Below the pieces are notes generated by a model. That model saw nothing but the letters and a program-made list of their open reading frames with translations, did not search any database and was not told the DNA's origin. The position numbers and the translations under genes are program-made. Of a stretch of 64,000 nucleotides of DNA, positions 43,325-51,184 are shown piece by piece. Source of the DNA: JBJTUH01 sp044346175 (GTDB lineage Bacteria > Cyanobacteriota > Vampirovibrionia > Vampirovibrionales > JAJTHC01); contig JBIIZQ010000001.1 of NCBI GenBank assembly GCA_044346175.1, forward strand, positions 186,001 to 250,000, given 5' to 3'. The stretch's first letter is position 1, and each line of letters begins with the position of its first letter.

Positions 43325-44389
43325 TCACGTTGACCGTGTCGCTGATTGCCATTTACTTGATGGGTACCAGCACAAGGCTTGATGACCAAATCCTAACGAT
43401 TGTAATGTTGGCGTATGCTCCACACAATGTGCATGACGACGTGAACACCTTGGTGCAAAAGCACAGCCAATGGCAAGGGGGTCTCGTATACCTGGAGGTA
43501 CGCCTTCAATCGTGGTTAGAGGTGGGTCATGGTAAGCTGTGCCATCAGGGATAGCCTGTAAAAGGGCTTCTGTGTAAGGGTGTTCAGGTTTATCCAATAC
43601 TTGCGTACGAGTCCCATATTCAACCAGCTCCCCTGCATACATCACACCTATTTTTTCAGCACTTTCAGCCACCACGCCAAGGTCATGGGTAATCATTAAA
43701 ATGGCGGTACGAGTTTCACGACGCACTTCCTCAAGCAGTGCCATAATTTGAGCCTGAACGGTCACATCTAAAGCTGTTGTGGGTTCATCGGCAAGTAAAA
43801 GTTTGGGCTGACAACTCAGAGCCATGGCAATCATGCCTCGTTGACGCATGCCCCCTGAAAGCTCATGTGGATAGGCGTGGAAACGTCTCGGGGCATCAGG
43901 AATTTGGACTAAGTCAAGCAACTCTAACGCCATTTTTTTTGCCATCACCTGACTAACGCCTTTATGCACCTGAATGACTTCCGTGATTTGGTTGCCCAAG
44001 GTATACACTGGGTTTAAAGCCGTGAGAGGGTCTTGGGGAATTAAAGCAATTTTACCCCCTCGTATTTTACGTAATGCAGAGGCTTCAAGGGTTAGGAGGT
44101 TTTGTCCCATAAAAAGCACTTCCCCTTGGGTAATGACACCTTTGGGGGGTAAGAGATTCAGAATCGCCTGTAAGGTCATCGACTTCCCACAGCCACTTTC
44201 CCCCACTAAGGCTACCCATTCTCCTGCGGCAACATCAAAGCTAACATGTTGCACAACCAAACCCATGCCATGCCGTAAATGAGGCACAGGAAATCCTACC
44301 GTGAGGTTTTTGACTCGTAGCAAGGGAAGGGAACCCTCCGAGGGATAGGAAGGTGTTTGCGTCACTTCAACAGAAGAAGCGTACATCAT
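43325..44389 (-). CDS. Oligopeptide-type ABC transporter ATP-binding protein (OppD/DppD-like)
   Basis: A 354-residue ATPase of peptide/nickel importers. Walker A GESGCGKSMTL, Q-loop LIPQDPLTALNPV, signature LSGGMRQRGMIA, Walker B LLLADEPTTALDV and the switch His in MITHDLG are intact. The C-terminal oligopeptide-binding extension has EHPYTEALLQAIP and CAFAPRCSRRHAHC, the Cys-rich segment of OppD/DppD. No permease, binding protein or OppF gene is adjacent, so its partners are elsewhere. The start has two ATG codons. It lies 60 nt after the transketolase N-half gene. Confidence 0.93.
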   Translation of the reverse strand: MMYASSVEVTQTPSYPSEGSLPLLRVKNLTVGFPVPHLRHGMGLVVQHVSFDVAAGEWVALVGESGCGKSMTLQAILNLLPPKGVITQGEVLFMGQNLLTLEASALRKIRGGKIALIPQDPLTALNPVYTLGNQITEVIQVHKGVSQVMAKKMALELLDLVQIPDAPRRFHAYPHELSGGMRQRGMIAMALSCQPKLLLADEPTTALDVTVQAQIMALLEEVRRETRTAILMITHDLGVVAESAEKIGVMYAGELVEYGTRTQVLDKPEHPYTEALLQAIPDGTAYHDPPLTTIEGVPPGIRDPLAIGCAFAPRCSRRHAHCVEHTPTLQSLGFGHQALCWYPSSKWQSATRST

Positions 44390-44449
44390 GATTAGGAGTC
44401 TCAGGACTAACAGTAAACATCAGGAAAACCCTACCCATACACTTCATAC

Positions 44450-45337
44450 CTACGCCAAAAGGGCTTTCAGTTCTGCTATCGCAGCTTCATATTGTGCCTC
44501 ATTAGGGGCTTTACCATGCCAACCTGCTTGATTTTCCATGAAGGACACACCTTTGCCCTTGGTGGTATGGGCCACAATACAAGTGGGTTTATCGGTGGTT
44601 TCTGCGAGATGGTCTGCTTGGCGGAGTGCTTCCAATAAAGCGGTCATATCGTGTCCATTGGTTTCAATCACGTGCCAGCCGAAAGCTTTGACTTTGGCTG
44701 CGACATCGCCTAAGGCCTTTACATGCTCTGTGGAACCATCAATTTGCAGGGTGTTACGGTCAATAATCGCCGTTAAACGACTTACCCCATGATGGGCACC
44801 GCTCATAAAAGCTTCCCAAATGTTACCCTCTTGACATTCACCATCGCCCAACAAGGCGTACACTCGTGCGGGGGATTGATTTAAGCGTAAGCCGAGTGCC
44901 ATGCCTACGGCGGCGGATAGCCCTTGTCCTAAAGAACCTGTGGACACATCTACACCATCAAGATACTTGGAGGCGGGGTGTCCTTGTAAACGAGAATTCA
45001 CTTGACGCAGCGTGTGAATTTCATCAAAAGAGAGATGCCCCAATGACATCAACACCGCATAGAGTGCAGGTGCGCCGTGTCCTTTGGACATAATAAATCT
45101 GTCACGGTCTGCCCAATCAGGTTGGTCGACTTGATGTCTCATGTGTCCAAACCACAGGGCTACAAGAATATCCATACAGGAAAAAGAAGTGCCTGGGTGT
45201 CCTGATTGTGCTTTGAAAATCATTTCAAGGGCTGGTTGTCTGAGTTTGTTTGCAAGCGTTTGTAAGGCATCAACGTCAGCCATAAGAGGATGGCGTGTAG
45301 GTGTCGTAGCAACTGTTGAAACGGAAACGTTCATCAT
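44450..45337 (-). CDS. Transketolase N-terminal subunit
   Basis: Thiamine-diphosphate-binding half of a split transketolase (pentose phosphate pathway). SGHPGTSFSCMDILVALWFG, RFIMSKGHGAPALYAVL, GSLGQGLSAAVGMALG, the TPP motif GDGECQEGNIWEAFMSGAHH (GDG...N) and HTTKGKGVSFMENQAGWHGK are the expected blocks. Length 295 matches the N-terminal subunit of two-gene transketolases. The C-terminal subunit normally lies next to it, but here an OppD-type ATPase follows, so the partner must be elsewhere. It starts with ATGATG and lies 186 nt after DUF3326. Confidence 0.93.
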   Translation of the reverse strand: MMNVSVSTVATTPTRHPLMADVDALQTLANKLRQPALEMIFKAQSGHPGTSFSCMDILVALWFGHMRHQVDQPDWADRDRFIMSKGHGAPALYAVLMSLGHLSFDEIHTLRQVNSRLQGHPASKYLDGVDVSTGSLGQGLSAAVGMALGLRLNQSPARVYALLGDGECQEGNIWEAFMSGAHHGVSRLTAIIDRNTLQIDGSTEHVKALGDVAAKVKAFGWHVIETNGHDMTALLEALRQADHLAETTDKPTCIVAHTTKGKGVSFMENQAGWHGKAPNEAQYEAAIAELKALLA

Positions 45338-45523
45338 GATTTAGGGTTCCTTGCCTGCTTGGGATTTTGTGCGATATAGGATAGCAACGTGGCTTTGAGT
45401 GGCTTTGAGAAGTATCAATATTTGATGGTATGGATTAAGCCTTGTTAAACTGATGCCATACAGTGAACCTATTCTAACAGAAACACGCTATACGATACAC
45501 TTGTAAGCCTAGTGGAAAGAGGT

Positions 45524-46654
45524 TTATTGTGAGTGATTAGGGGTGTCAAACGATGAGGGTAAACCCTTGTGCTGTCGCCAAAGTTGTAAAAGCCCGGCTG
45601 CTTCAAGATAATTGGCTACAGGCGTTACGGTATTTAGGGCCAGTCCCAAGCGTTCAGCCGTTACGTTCAGTATGGTTTGGTTTGAGCCAATGGTAATAAT
45701 CGGGATATGATGCTCCAAGGCTCCCAATACGGCTGGACTCCCTAGGGCGTTATAGGGTACAAGTAAAGCCGTTACATCGGAAACCGTGAGACCCTCTTGA
45801 GTGAAAAGCTCTTGGCTTGAACCTTTTTCTTTTTCAAGCGATACAAAGGGTGGCGCCTGACGAATGCCTCGCAACACACATCCTGCAAAGGAAGGCGTGA
45901 TAAATTCGGGTGCAACTTGGGGGGTAAGGTGTTTATCCATAATGGGTGCCGCCGTTTCTTCAGAAAAAACAGGGACGTTTGCCACAGGAACACCTAGATG
46001 TTTTACCAGCGTATGAGAGATAATCGCTTCCAAGCCACCAATGGGGTCAACCCCGACCCCCTCACGATAACTTGCTTCCATGTCAGCCAAATGAGCAGGA
46101 CCTTCCAAATAACTGCACACCACTAACGCCGTGGCACCTTGGGCGATGAGTGCCTTGCCAGCTTCGATTAAAACCGTTGGATTTTCAAGCCCTCCCGTTG
46201 AAATCCCAGAAGCACCACATGCTAAAGTTAAATGGAGTGGTTCTGAAGTTTCTTGAATACCCGCTACTTGTAAGCCGTACACACTACGATGGGCTAAAAT
46301 GACATTATGATGGTGAATCTTCATTGCTTCTGAAATCCCTGCATCCATTAGAATACCTAGGCGGTGTCCTCTTGCTGGGAGGGGCTTCAGTAGGGCTTTA
46401 CCCTGCATGAGGGCATCAAGTATGGCACCCTCTGTGTACAGGACATTGGTGGGCATATCCTGTAACATGGCGGCGTTGGCAACATTCGGATGTGTAATCA
46501 AAATATCGGAAACAGAAGCAATCAGATTCATCCATAGCGTGGCATCCCCACCATAGCCCCCCTGAGAAGCCCCTACCCCTGTAGGAATAACCATACAGGG
46601 GATAAAAGGCTTAGTGAATACGCCATGACTCGGATGACTTGCTACAAATATCAT
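45524..46654 (-). CDS. DUF3326 family protein
   Basis: A 376-residue conserved protein that I recognise as DUF3326, a family found mainly in cyanobacteria and their relatives. Features are IPTGVGASQGGYGGDATLWM near the start, a long segment on lost or named contacts (ITHPNVANAAMLQDMPTNVL), Gly-rich LACGASGISTGGLENPTV and VDPIGGLEAIISH. No signal peptide or membrane span is obvious. The gene follows purH by 24 nt and is probably translated from the same mRNA. Function is unknown; the purine context is by neighbourhood only. Confidence 0.75.
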   Translation of the reverse strand: MIFVASHPSHGVFTKPFIPCMVIPTGVGASQGGYGGDATLWMNLIASVSDILITHPNVANAAMLQDMPTNVLYTEGAILDALMQGKALLKPLPARGHRLGILMDAGISEAMKIHHHNVILAHRSVYGLQVAGIQETSEPLHLTLACGASGISTGGLENPTVLIEAGKALIAQGATALVVCSYLEGPAHLADMEASYREGVGVDPIGGLEAIISHTLVKHLGVPVANVPVFSEETAAPIMDKHLTPQVAPEFITPSFAGCVLRGIRQAPPFVSLEKEKGSSQELFTQEGLTVSDVTALLVPYNALGSPAVLGALEHHIPIITIGSNQTILNVTAERLGLALNTVTPVANYLEAAGLLQLWRQHKGLPSSFDTPNHSQ

Positions 46655-46678
46655 ACAGTGACACCACGGTTTTAAAGC

Positions 46679-48307
46679 TTAGTGAAGGAACTCACGACGA
46701 CCCGTCGTCACCATGGCAATACCGTATTGGTCGGCAAGGGCAATCACCTCGGGGTCTTTAATACTACCGCCTGGCTGAATAATGGCACGGATGTTATTCT
46801 GTGCCACGGCTTGAATATTGTCCACGGCAGGCAGGAATCCATCGGAGGCAAGGACACTGTCACGAACTTCCCCAGCAGCGTGTTCAATCGCTACTTCCAA
46901 AGCACCGATACGGCTGGTTTGTCCACCACCAATACCAATGGAACGCCCCTCTTTTGCCAAGACCATGGCATTGGATTTTACATGTTTTGCAATTTGCCAC
47001 GCAAAGAGTAAATCTTGCCATTGTTCTTGTGTGGGTTTGGTTTTCGTGACGACGGTTAGTGCTTCAGGAGACAGTGTACTTGCCTCAGCTGTTGCCGAGG
47101 TTTCTTGTACCAGATAGAGGCTCTCGGTTAGTTGACGATACTGTTTGGAGGGGCGAGCATTCATATGGGTTAAATCACGACGCAGTACCCGAAGGTTTTT
47201 CTTAGTCGCAAGTATCTCAAGGGCTTCAGGAGTGTAAGCGGGTGCTGCAATCACTTCAAGGAACATGGCTACTAAGGCTTTAGCGGTTTCTGCATTGACC
47301 TCTGTATTGAAGCATACAATCCCACCAAAAGCACTGATGGGGTCAGCATCCAACGCTTTTTGGAAAGCTTCCTGAGGTGAACGTGTGGACAGTGCAACCC
47401 CACAAGGCGTATTGTGTTTAATAATGACGCAGGCCAATTGTGGTTGCTCGGCTTGTATACCAGAAACAGCGGGTGTAAATTCCGATACAAGATTCCATCC
47501 TGCTTGCATATCCAGCAAGTTATTGTAGGAGAGGGGCTTCCCGTTGAGAAGGTCAAACCCGACCCCTTGCGAGGCATCGGTGGTATACACCCCCGCATCT
47601 TGGTGCGGATTCTCACCATAACGAAGGCTTTGGCACTGGGTAAGGCTGAGGTGTTCTGTAGCTTCAGTGTGCGTAGCCATACGAGGTGCTTGTACCTCAA
47701 GCGAGGTATGCCCCAACTGCCCAAGCCAGTAATTGGCAATGGCACAATCATACTGGGCGGTACGTGCAAAGGCCTCAGCAGCAAGGGTTTCTTTGAGTTT
47801 TACAGGAATCTCACCCGCACCCGCTTCTAATCCTAGAATCACTTTTTTATACTGGGATACGTCACTAACCACGGCAACATGTCGCCAGTTTTTTCCTGCT
47901 GCTCGGAGTAAGGATACGCCACCAATATCAATGAGTTCACGCATGGTTTCAGGATGCTCACCTTTCCCCTCTTTGAGCGCCTGCTCAAAGGGATATAAGT
48001 TTACAACGACCATATCTAAAAGCTCATGATGCACCTGCTCAAGATGTACAGGCTTGGTGCGGTCAGCAAGTAAACCACCAAACACCTTGGGGTGAAGGCT
48101 TTTAACACGACCATCTAAAATTTCAGGGGCTTGTGTCCAAGCAGAAAGTTCTACCACGGGCAACCCTAAGGTTTGTAAATAGGTGTACGTCCCACCTGTG
48201 GCGATGAGTGTATAACCGTACTGCTCAACCAGTAGAGACGCAAAAGTATCTAAGCCTGTTTTATCGGTTACACTAAGGAGTACACGTTTTTGAGTAGAAG
48301 CTAGCAT
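46679..48307 (-). CDS. purH: Bifunctional AICAR transformylase / IMP cyclohydrolase
   Basis: Last two steps of IMP synthesis. The N-terminal IMP cyclohydrolase (MGS-like) domain shows RVLLSVTDKTGLDTFASLLV, LIATGGTYTYL, GRVKSLHPKVFGGLL and VVVNLYPFEQAL. The transformylase domain shows LRYGENPHQDAG, QLACVIIKHNTPCGVA, DPISAFGGIVCFN, the AKHVKSNAMVLAKEGRSIGI block and GGQTSR. Length 542 is slightly above the usual 510-530. It opens a minus-strand row that continues with DUF3326. purF and purL lie 10 kb away on the same strand, so the purine genes are dispersed. Confidence 0.97.
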   Translation of the reverse strand: MLASTQKRVLLSVTDKTGLDTFASLLVEQYGYTLIATGGTYTYLQTLGLPVVELSAWTQAPEILDGRVKSLHPKVFGGLLADRTKPVHLEQVHHELLDMVVVNLYPFEQALKEGKGEHPETMRELIDIGGVSLLRAAGKNWRHVAVVSDVSQYKKVILGLEAGAGEIPVKLKETLAAEAFARTAQYDCAIANYWLGQLGHTSLEVQAPRMATHTEATEHLSLTQCQSLRYGENPHQDAGVYTTDASQGVGFDLLNGKPLSYNNLLDMQAGWNLVSEFTPAVSGIQAEQPQLACVIIKHNTPCGVALSTRSPQEAFQKALDADPISAFGGIVCFNTEVNAETAKALVAMFLEVIAAPAYTPEALEILATKKNLRVLRRDLTHMNARPSKQYRQLTESLYLVQETSATAEASTLSPEALTVVTKTKPTQEQWQDLLFAWQIAKHVKSNAMVLAKEGRSIGIGGGQTSRIGALEVAIEHAAGEVRDSVLASDGFLPAVDNIQAVAQNNIRAIIQPGGSIKDPEVIALADQYGIAMVTTGRREFLH

Positions 48308-48617
48308 CTTATATAAAGCCCTATTATCTCTATAATCAATAAAGTACCTAACGTATGGAGGTTCTCAAAAACATAGACCCCCAACAATTTAAAAAGTTTT
48401 AATCAGGTGGTATCACTAAAAAAGACATTTCCCAAATGAGGGGCATTCATGAGTATGCAGCATACCACAGTACTTTTTAAGGGTACCCTCAACATAGTCT
48501 TGCTTCAAGCAATGTACACTGGTAGGTGCATGTTTATTGTGCGTTGTTCACAGTGCAGGTGTGGCACCTTGTGGCATGCCGACTGTATGAGAGGTACCCA
48601 TAGTACCTCACTATGAG

Positions 48618-48665
48618 GGAGACCCTGTAACTTCGTGCAGGGTGACGGGGTGGGAGATAGTAAGC
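48618..48665 (+). repeat. REP-like intergenic repeat, copy E
   Basis: Core GGGAGACCCTGTAACTTCGT, then GCAGGGTGACGGGGTGGGAG, and a weak tail. CCCTG...CAGGG forms the stem. It is the shortest of the five copies and lacks the distal CCGAC palindrome. Confidence 0.65.
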
Positions 48666-48740
48666 GTATTTATCATGAAATCGCCTTTATACCATCGCCT
48701 TATTTGGCTTGATTGAAAACCTTCATCTCCTAAAGATTCA

Positions 48741-48749
48741 TGCTATGAT
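48741..48749 (+). promoter_or_regulatory. Extended -10 promoter
   Basis: TGCTATGAT, a TGn extended -10 element with -10 box TATGAT (48744-48749), about 125 nt before the start at 48874. The -35 region is not clear. Confidence 0.45.
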
Positions 48750-48873
48750 AGCTTTGGGGTAAGGACATGACCTTTTTATAGACCTTTTTTCTAGTACGCT
48801 TCTAAAACCCCTACCCCTTGTTGCCCTTTCCTCTCATTAAAGCCCTAAGCTGAATCATAAGGACTGAAACCCC

Positions 48874-49698
48874 ATGCAACGTTTTGACCTTCAAGGCTTG
48901 CGTGCATTATTCACAACGCTCCTAACCCTCATACTTTCAGTGTGCAGTGTGGTGTTACTGCCACCTTGGTTGTTGCAATGGGGACTCAATGCACTGGGGG
49001 TTAGCACGACTTATAGCCAAGCCTTTTTATGGTGCCTTTTAGGGACGATTGCTTTGGTGTGGGGCGTTGCTCAGGTGGTTACACTTAATATTAAAAAAGT
49101 ACGTATTGATGAAACCACTGAAGCCGTCATGGCGTTTCCTGTGATATCGCCAGAAGCAAAAAAATACTTGGCACACTGTTGGCCTTTCTCTCGTATGCTC
49201 AAAGACGCACCTTCTCAAGAAGAAGTCCAAGCCTTAGCAAAACGTGAAGAAGCTGCCCTCCAACGTTTGATGCGTCGACAAGAAGCCCTTAAAAAACTTA
49301 AAGCTCTGGAAGCACAACACCCCTCTTCAACTGACCACTCCGAAAACCGCCCACAATCCCCCCGTTCTCAAGCCCCTCTCCAAGGACATCAGTCCCCACT
49401 GCACGCTAGCACAGGGGCTTCCCCCTCGGTTGACTGGCAACGTTGGCAAAAGGAACCTCTCCCTAAAAAATCTGCTACGAATACCTCGTCCCAAAATGGC
49501 TTCCCCAATAGTCTGAGTGCATTCACTGAATGGCTATCGCACTACACACGGGTGTCTTTCTGGCAAGCTCTGTGGGGCAAAGTCCCCTCTGCCTTACTGT
49601 TGGCGATTGCATGTGTGCTTAGTTTTTTTGTGATTTATCATGAGTGGTTTACGTATGCGTGGGAGCAGTGGCTTCGTTGGTGTCACGTCATCGTTTAA
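48874..49698 (+). CDS. Three-span membrane protein with coiled-coil loop, unknown
   Basis: A 274-residue protein. Two hydrophobic segments near the N-terminus (LFTTLLTLILSVCSVVLLPP and AFLWCLLGTIALVWGVAQVV) and one near the C-terminus (ALLLAIACVLSFFVIYHEWF) flank a long polar loop. The loop begins as a probable coiled coil (EEVQALAKREEAALQRLMRR) and then becomes Pro/Ser/Gln-rich and disordered. It lies directly upstream of pth (40 nt), so it is probably in the same operon. No family was recognised. A structural or scaffolding membrane protein is possible, but that is only a reading of its shape. Confidence 0.6.
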   Translation: MQRFDLQGLRALFTTLLTLILSVCSVVLLPPWLLQWGLNALGVSTTYSQAFLWCLLGTIALVWGVAQVVTLNIKKVRIDETTEAVMAFPVISPEAKKYLAHCWPFSRMLKDAPSQEEVQALAKREEAALQRLMRRQEALKKLKALEAQHPSSTDHSENRPQSPRSQAPLQGHQSPLHASTGASPSVDWQRWQKEPLPKKSATNTSSQNGFPNSLSAFTEWLSHYTRVSFWQALWGKVPSALLLAIACVLSFFVIYHEWFTYAWEQWLRWCHVIV

Positions 49699-49738
49699 TG
49701 TTTTTGTGGTCTTGCTTTAAATAACTTCAGCCTCCTCT

Positions 49739-50413
49739 ATGACAAACGCCTCTCGACCGAAATCTAATGCGCCCCTCCCTGCACAAGCCCCTTGGATTAT
49801 TGTTGGCCTAGGAAACTATGGTAAAACCTATGAGCAAACACGCCATAATATCGGCTTTATGGCACTGGAGCATATCGCAGCACAATCGTTCCAAACGACA
49901 TGGAAACATGACAAAGCACATCAAACCCTTGTAAGGGTTGACACCCTTGGCTGGGGTGGTTCACAACAGGCTGTGCATTGGTTGCTTCCACAAACCTATA
50001 TGAACCTTTCAGGGAAAGCTTTGGCAAGTTATTTGCGTTACCATGGCTGGCATACACCCGCCATGGTGTCTCAGCGCGTGATTGTTTTGTATGATGAAGT
50101 TGCCCTGCCTTTTGGTAAAATAAGGGTACGTCCTAAGGGGTCTCATGCAGGGCATAATGGTTTAAAGTCCTTACAGCAGGAATGCCAAGCCGTATGTGGG
50201 CAAACGGTGGATATACCTCGTATTCGTCTTGGCGTTGGGCAACCCGAACACCCTTCCCATGCTCTGAAAGATTATGTACTAGGGCGTTTTACCGCTGAGG
50301 AAATGCGTCAGCTGCCCGATTTTCTTGCCACAGCTTCCAATGCACTGGCGTGTATCCTCACGCAGGGGATTGCACCAGCAATGAACCAATATAACGCTGG
50401 GGAAACATCATAA
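49739..50413 (+). CDS. pth: Peptidyl-tRNA hydrolase
   Basis: Releases peptides from peptidyl-tRNA after premature termination. The signature IIVGLGNYGKTYEQTRHNIGF contains the catalytic His, LPQTYMNLSGKALASYL the conserved Asn-containing loop, and YDEVALPFGKIRVRPKGSHA with GHNGLKSL the Asp and the family signature. IRLGVGQPEHP and DYVLGRFTAEE close it. Length 224 is a little above the usual 190-200, with a short N-terminal lead. It is followed by a hydrolase gene 2 nt away, indicating translational coupling. Confidence 0.96.
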   Translation: MTNASRPKSNAPLPAQAPWIIVGLGNYGKTYEQTRHNIGFMALEHIAAQSFQTTWKHDKAHQTLVRVDTLGWGGSQQAVHWLLPQTYMNLSGKALASYLRYHGWHTPAMVSQRVIVLYDEVALPFGKIRVRPKGSHAGHNGLKSLQQECQAVCGQTVDIPRIRLGVGQPEHPSHALKDYVLGRFTAEEMRQLPDFLATASNALACILTQGIAPAMNQYNAGETS

Positions 50414-50415
50414 CC

Positions 50416-51156
50416 ATGCCCGTTACTTATCGCTTTCCTAACCTAACCGATGACGCAAATCAGTCGACGTATGGTAGCCCGAGTGTGATACCTCAAGCAT
50501 GTGTGAGGTACTGGCCTTTAGGGCGTTTTATGATGAACACCTATTTGCTCAGCTACGAAGGGCAGGCTTGGATTATTGATGCGGGGCATCAGCCCGATGA
50601 ACTCCTTGCGTGCATTGCACAGGAAGCTTTGTCTTTGCAAGCGATTCTCATGACCCATGCCCATATTGACCATATTGAAGGGTTAATGCAACTCCACGAA
50701 GCACACCCTGATGTTCCCATTTTTCTCCATCCCGATGAACAATGTTGGTGGGATGCTGTGGCGTTCCAAGCCTCCTACTTCAACTACCCCCGTGTTCCCC
50801 AACAACCACCTGCTAAAGCCATTCAGTGGTTAGACGCTACGCAAAGCATTTCACCCTTACCACGCCTTGGTGATGAGAAAATCACGTTTGAAGTGCGCCA
50901 TTGTCCTGGGCATACGCCTGGTGGTGTTAGTTTTTATAGTGCGTCATTGGGTGTTGTCTTCACTGGAGATACCCTGTTTAAAGGGGCTGTGGGTCGATGG
51001 GACTTCCCCTATGGTGATGTTGATGCACTTGAAGCAAGCCTTCGGAGTCAGTTACTCACATTGCCCGAAAGCACAAGCGTTTTTTCTGGTCATGGTACAC
51101 CCACAACCATTGGTGCAGAGATGCAAACGCCTGAACGCTTTTTTGGTGCATCATGA
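50416..51156 (+). CDS. Metallo-beta-lactamase-fold hydrolase (glyoxalase II-like)
   Basis: A 246-residue zinc hydrolase. The HxHxDH site is THAHIDHIEG, the third ligand His lies in HCPGHTPGGVSFY, and the bridging Asp and later His in FTGDTLFKGAVGRWDFPYGD and FSGHGTPTTIG. This arrangement is shared by hydroxyacylglutathione hydrolases and related thioesterases and lactonases. The substrate is not determined. It starts 2 nt after the pth stop and is probably coupled to it. Confidence 0.9.
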   Translation: MPVTYRFPNLTDDANQSTYGSPSVIPQACVRYWPLGRFMMNTYLLSYEGQAWIIDAGHQPDELLACIAQEALSLQAILMTHAHIDHIEGLMQLHEAHPDVPIFLHPDEQCWWDAVAFQASYFNYPRVPQQPPAKAIQWLDATQSISPLPRLGDEKITFEVRHCPGHTPGGVSFYSASLGVVFTGDTLFKGAVGRWDFPYGDVDALEASLRSQLLTLPESTSVFSGHGTPTTIGAEMQTPERFFGAS

Positions 51157-51184
51157 CAAGCTTGAAGGTATTTGATAGAAGGGC

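Larger units (their letters stand above)
48308..48873. other. Divergent intergenic region purH / membrane protein
   Basis: About 565 bases. It contains a REP-like copy (48618-48665), a near-palindromic region (GGTACC and CATAGTACCTCACTATG, 48593-48617) directly before it, and a promoter at 48741-48749. No gene was found. Confidence 0.55.

Noticed and set aside
47272..47830. Long frames on both strands inside purH
   Set aside because: Shadows of the conserved purH frame.
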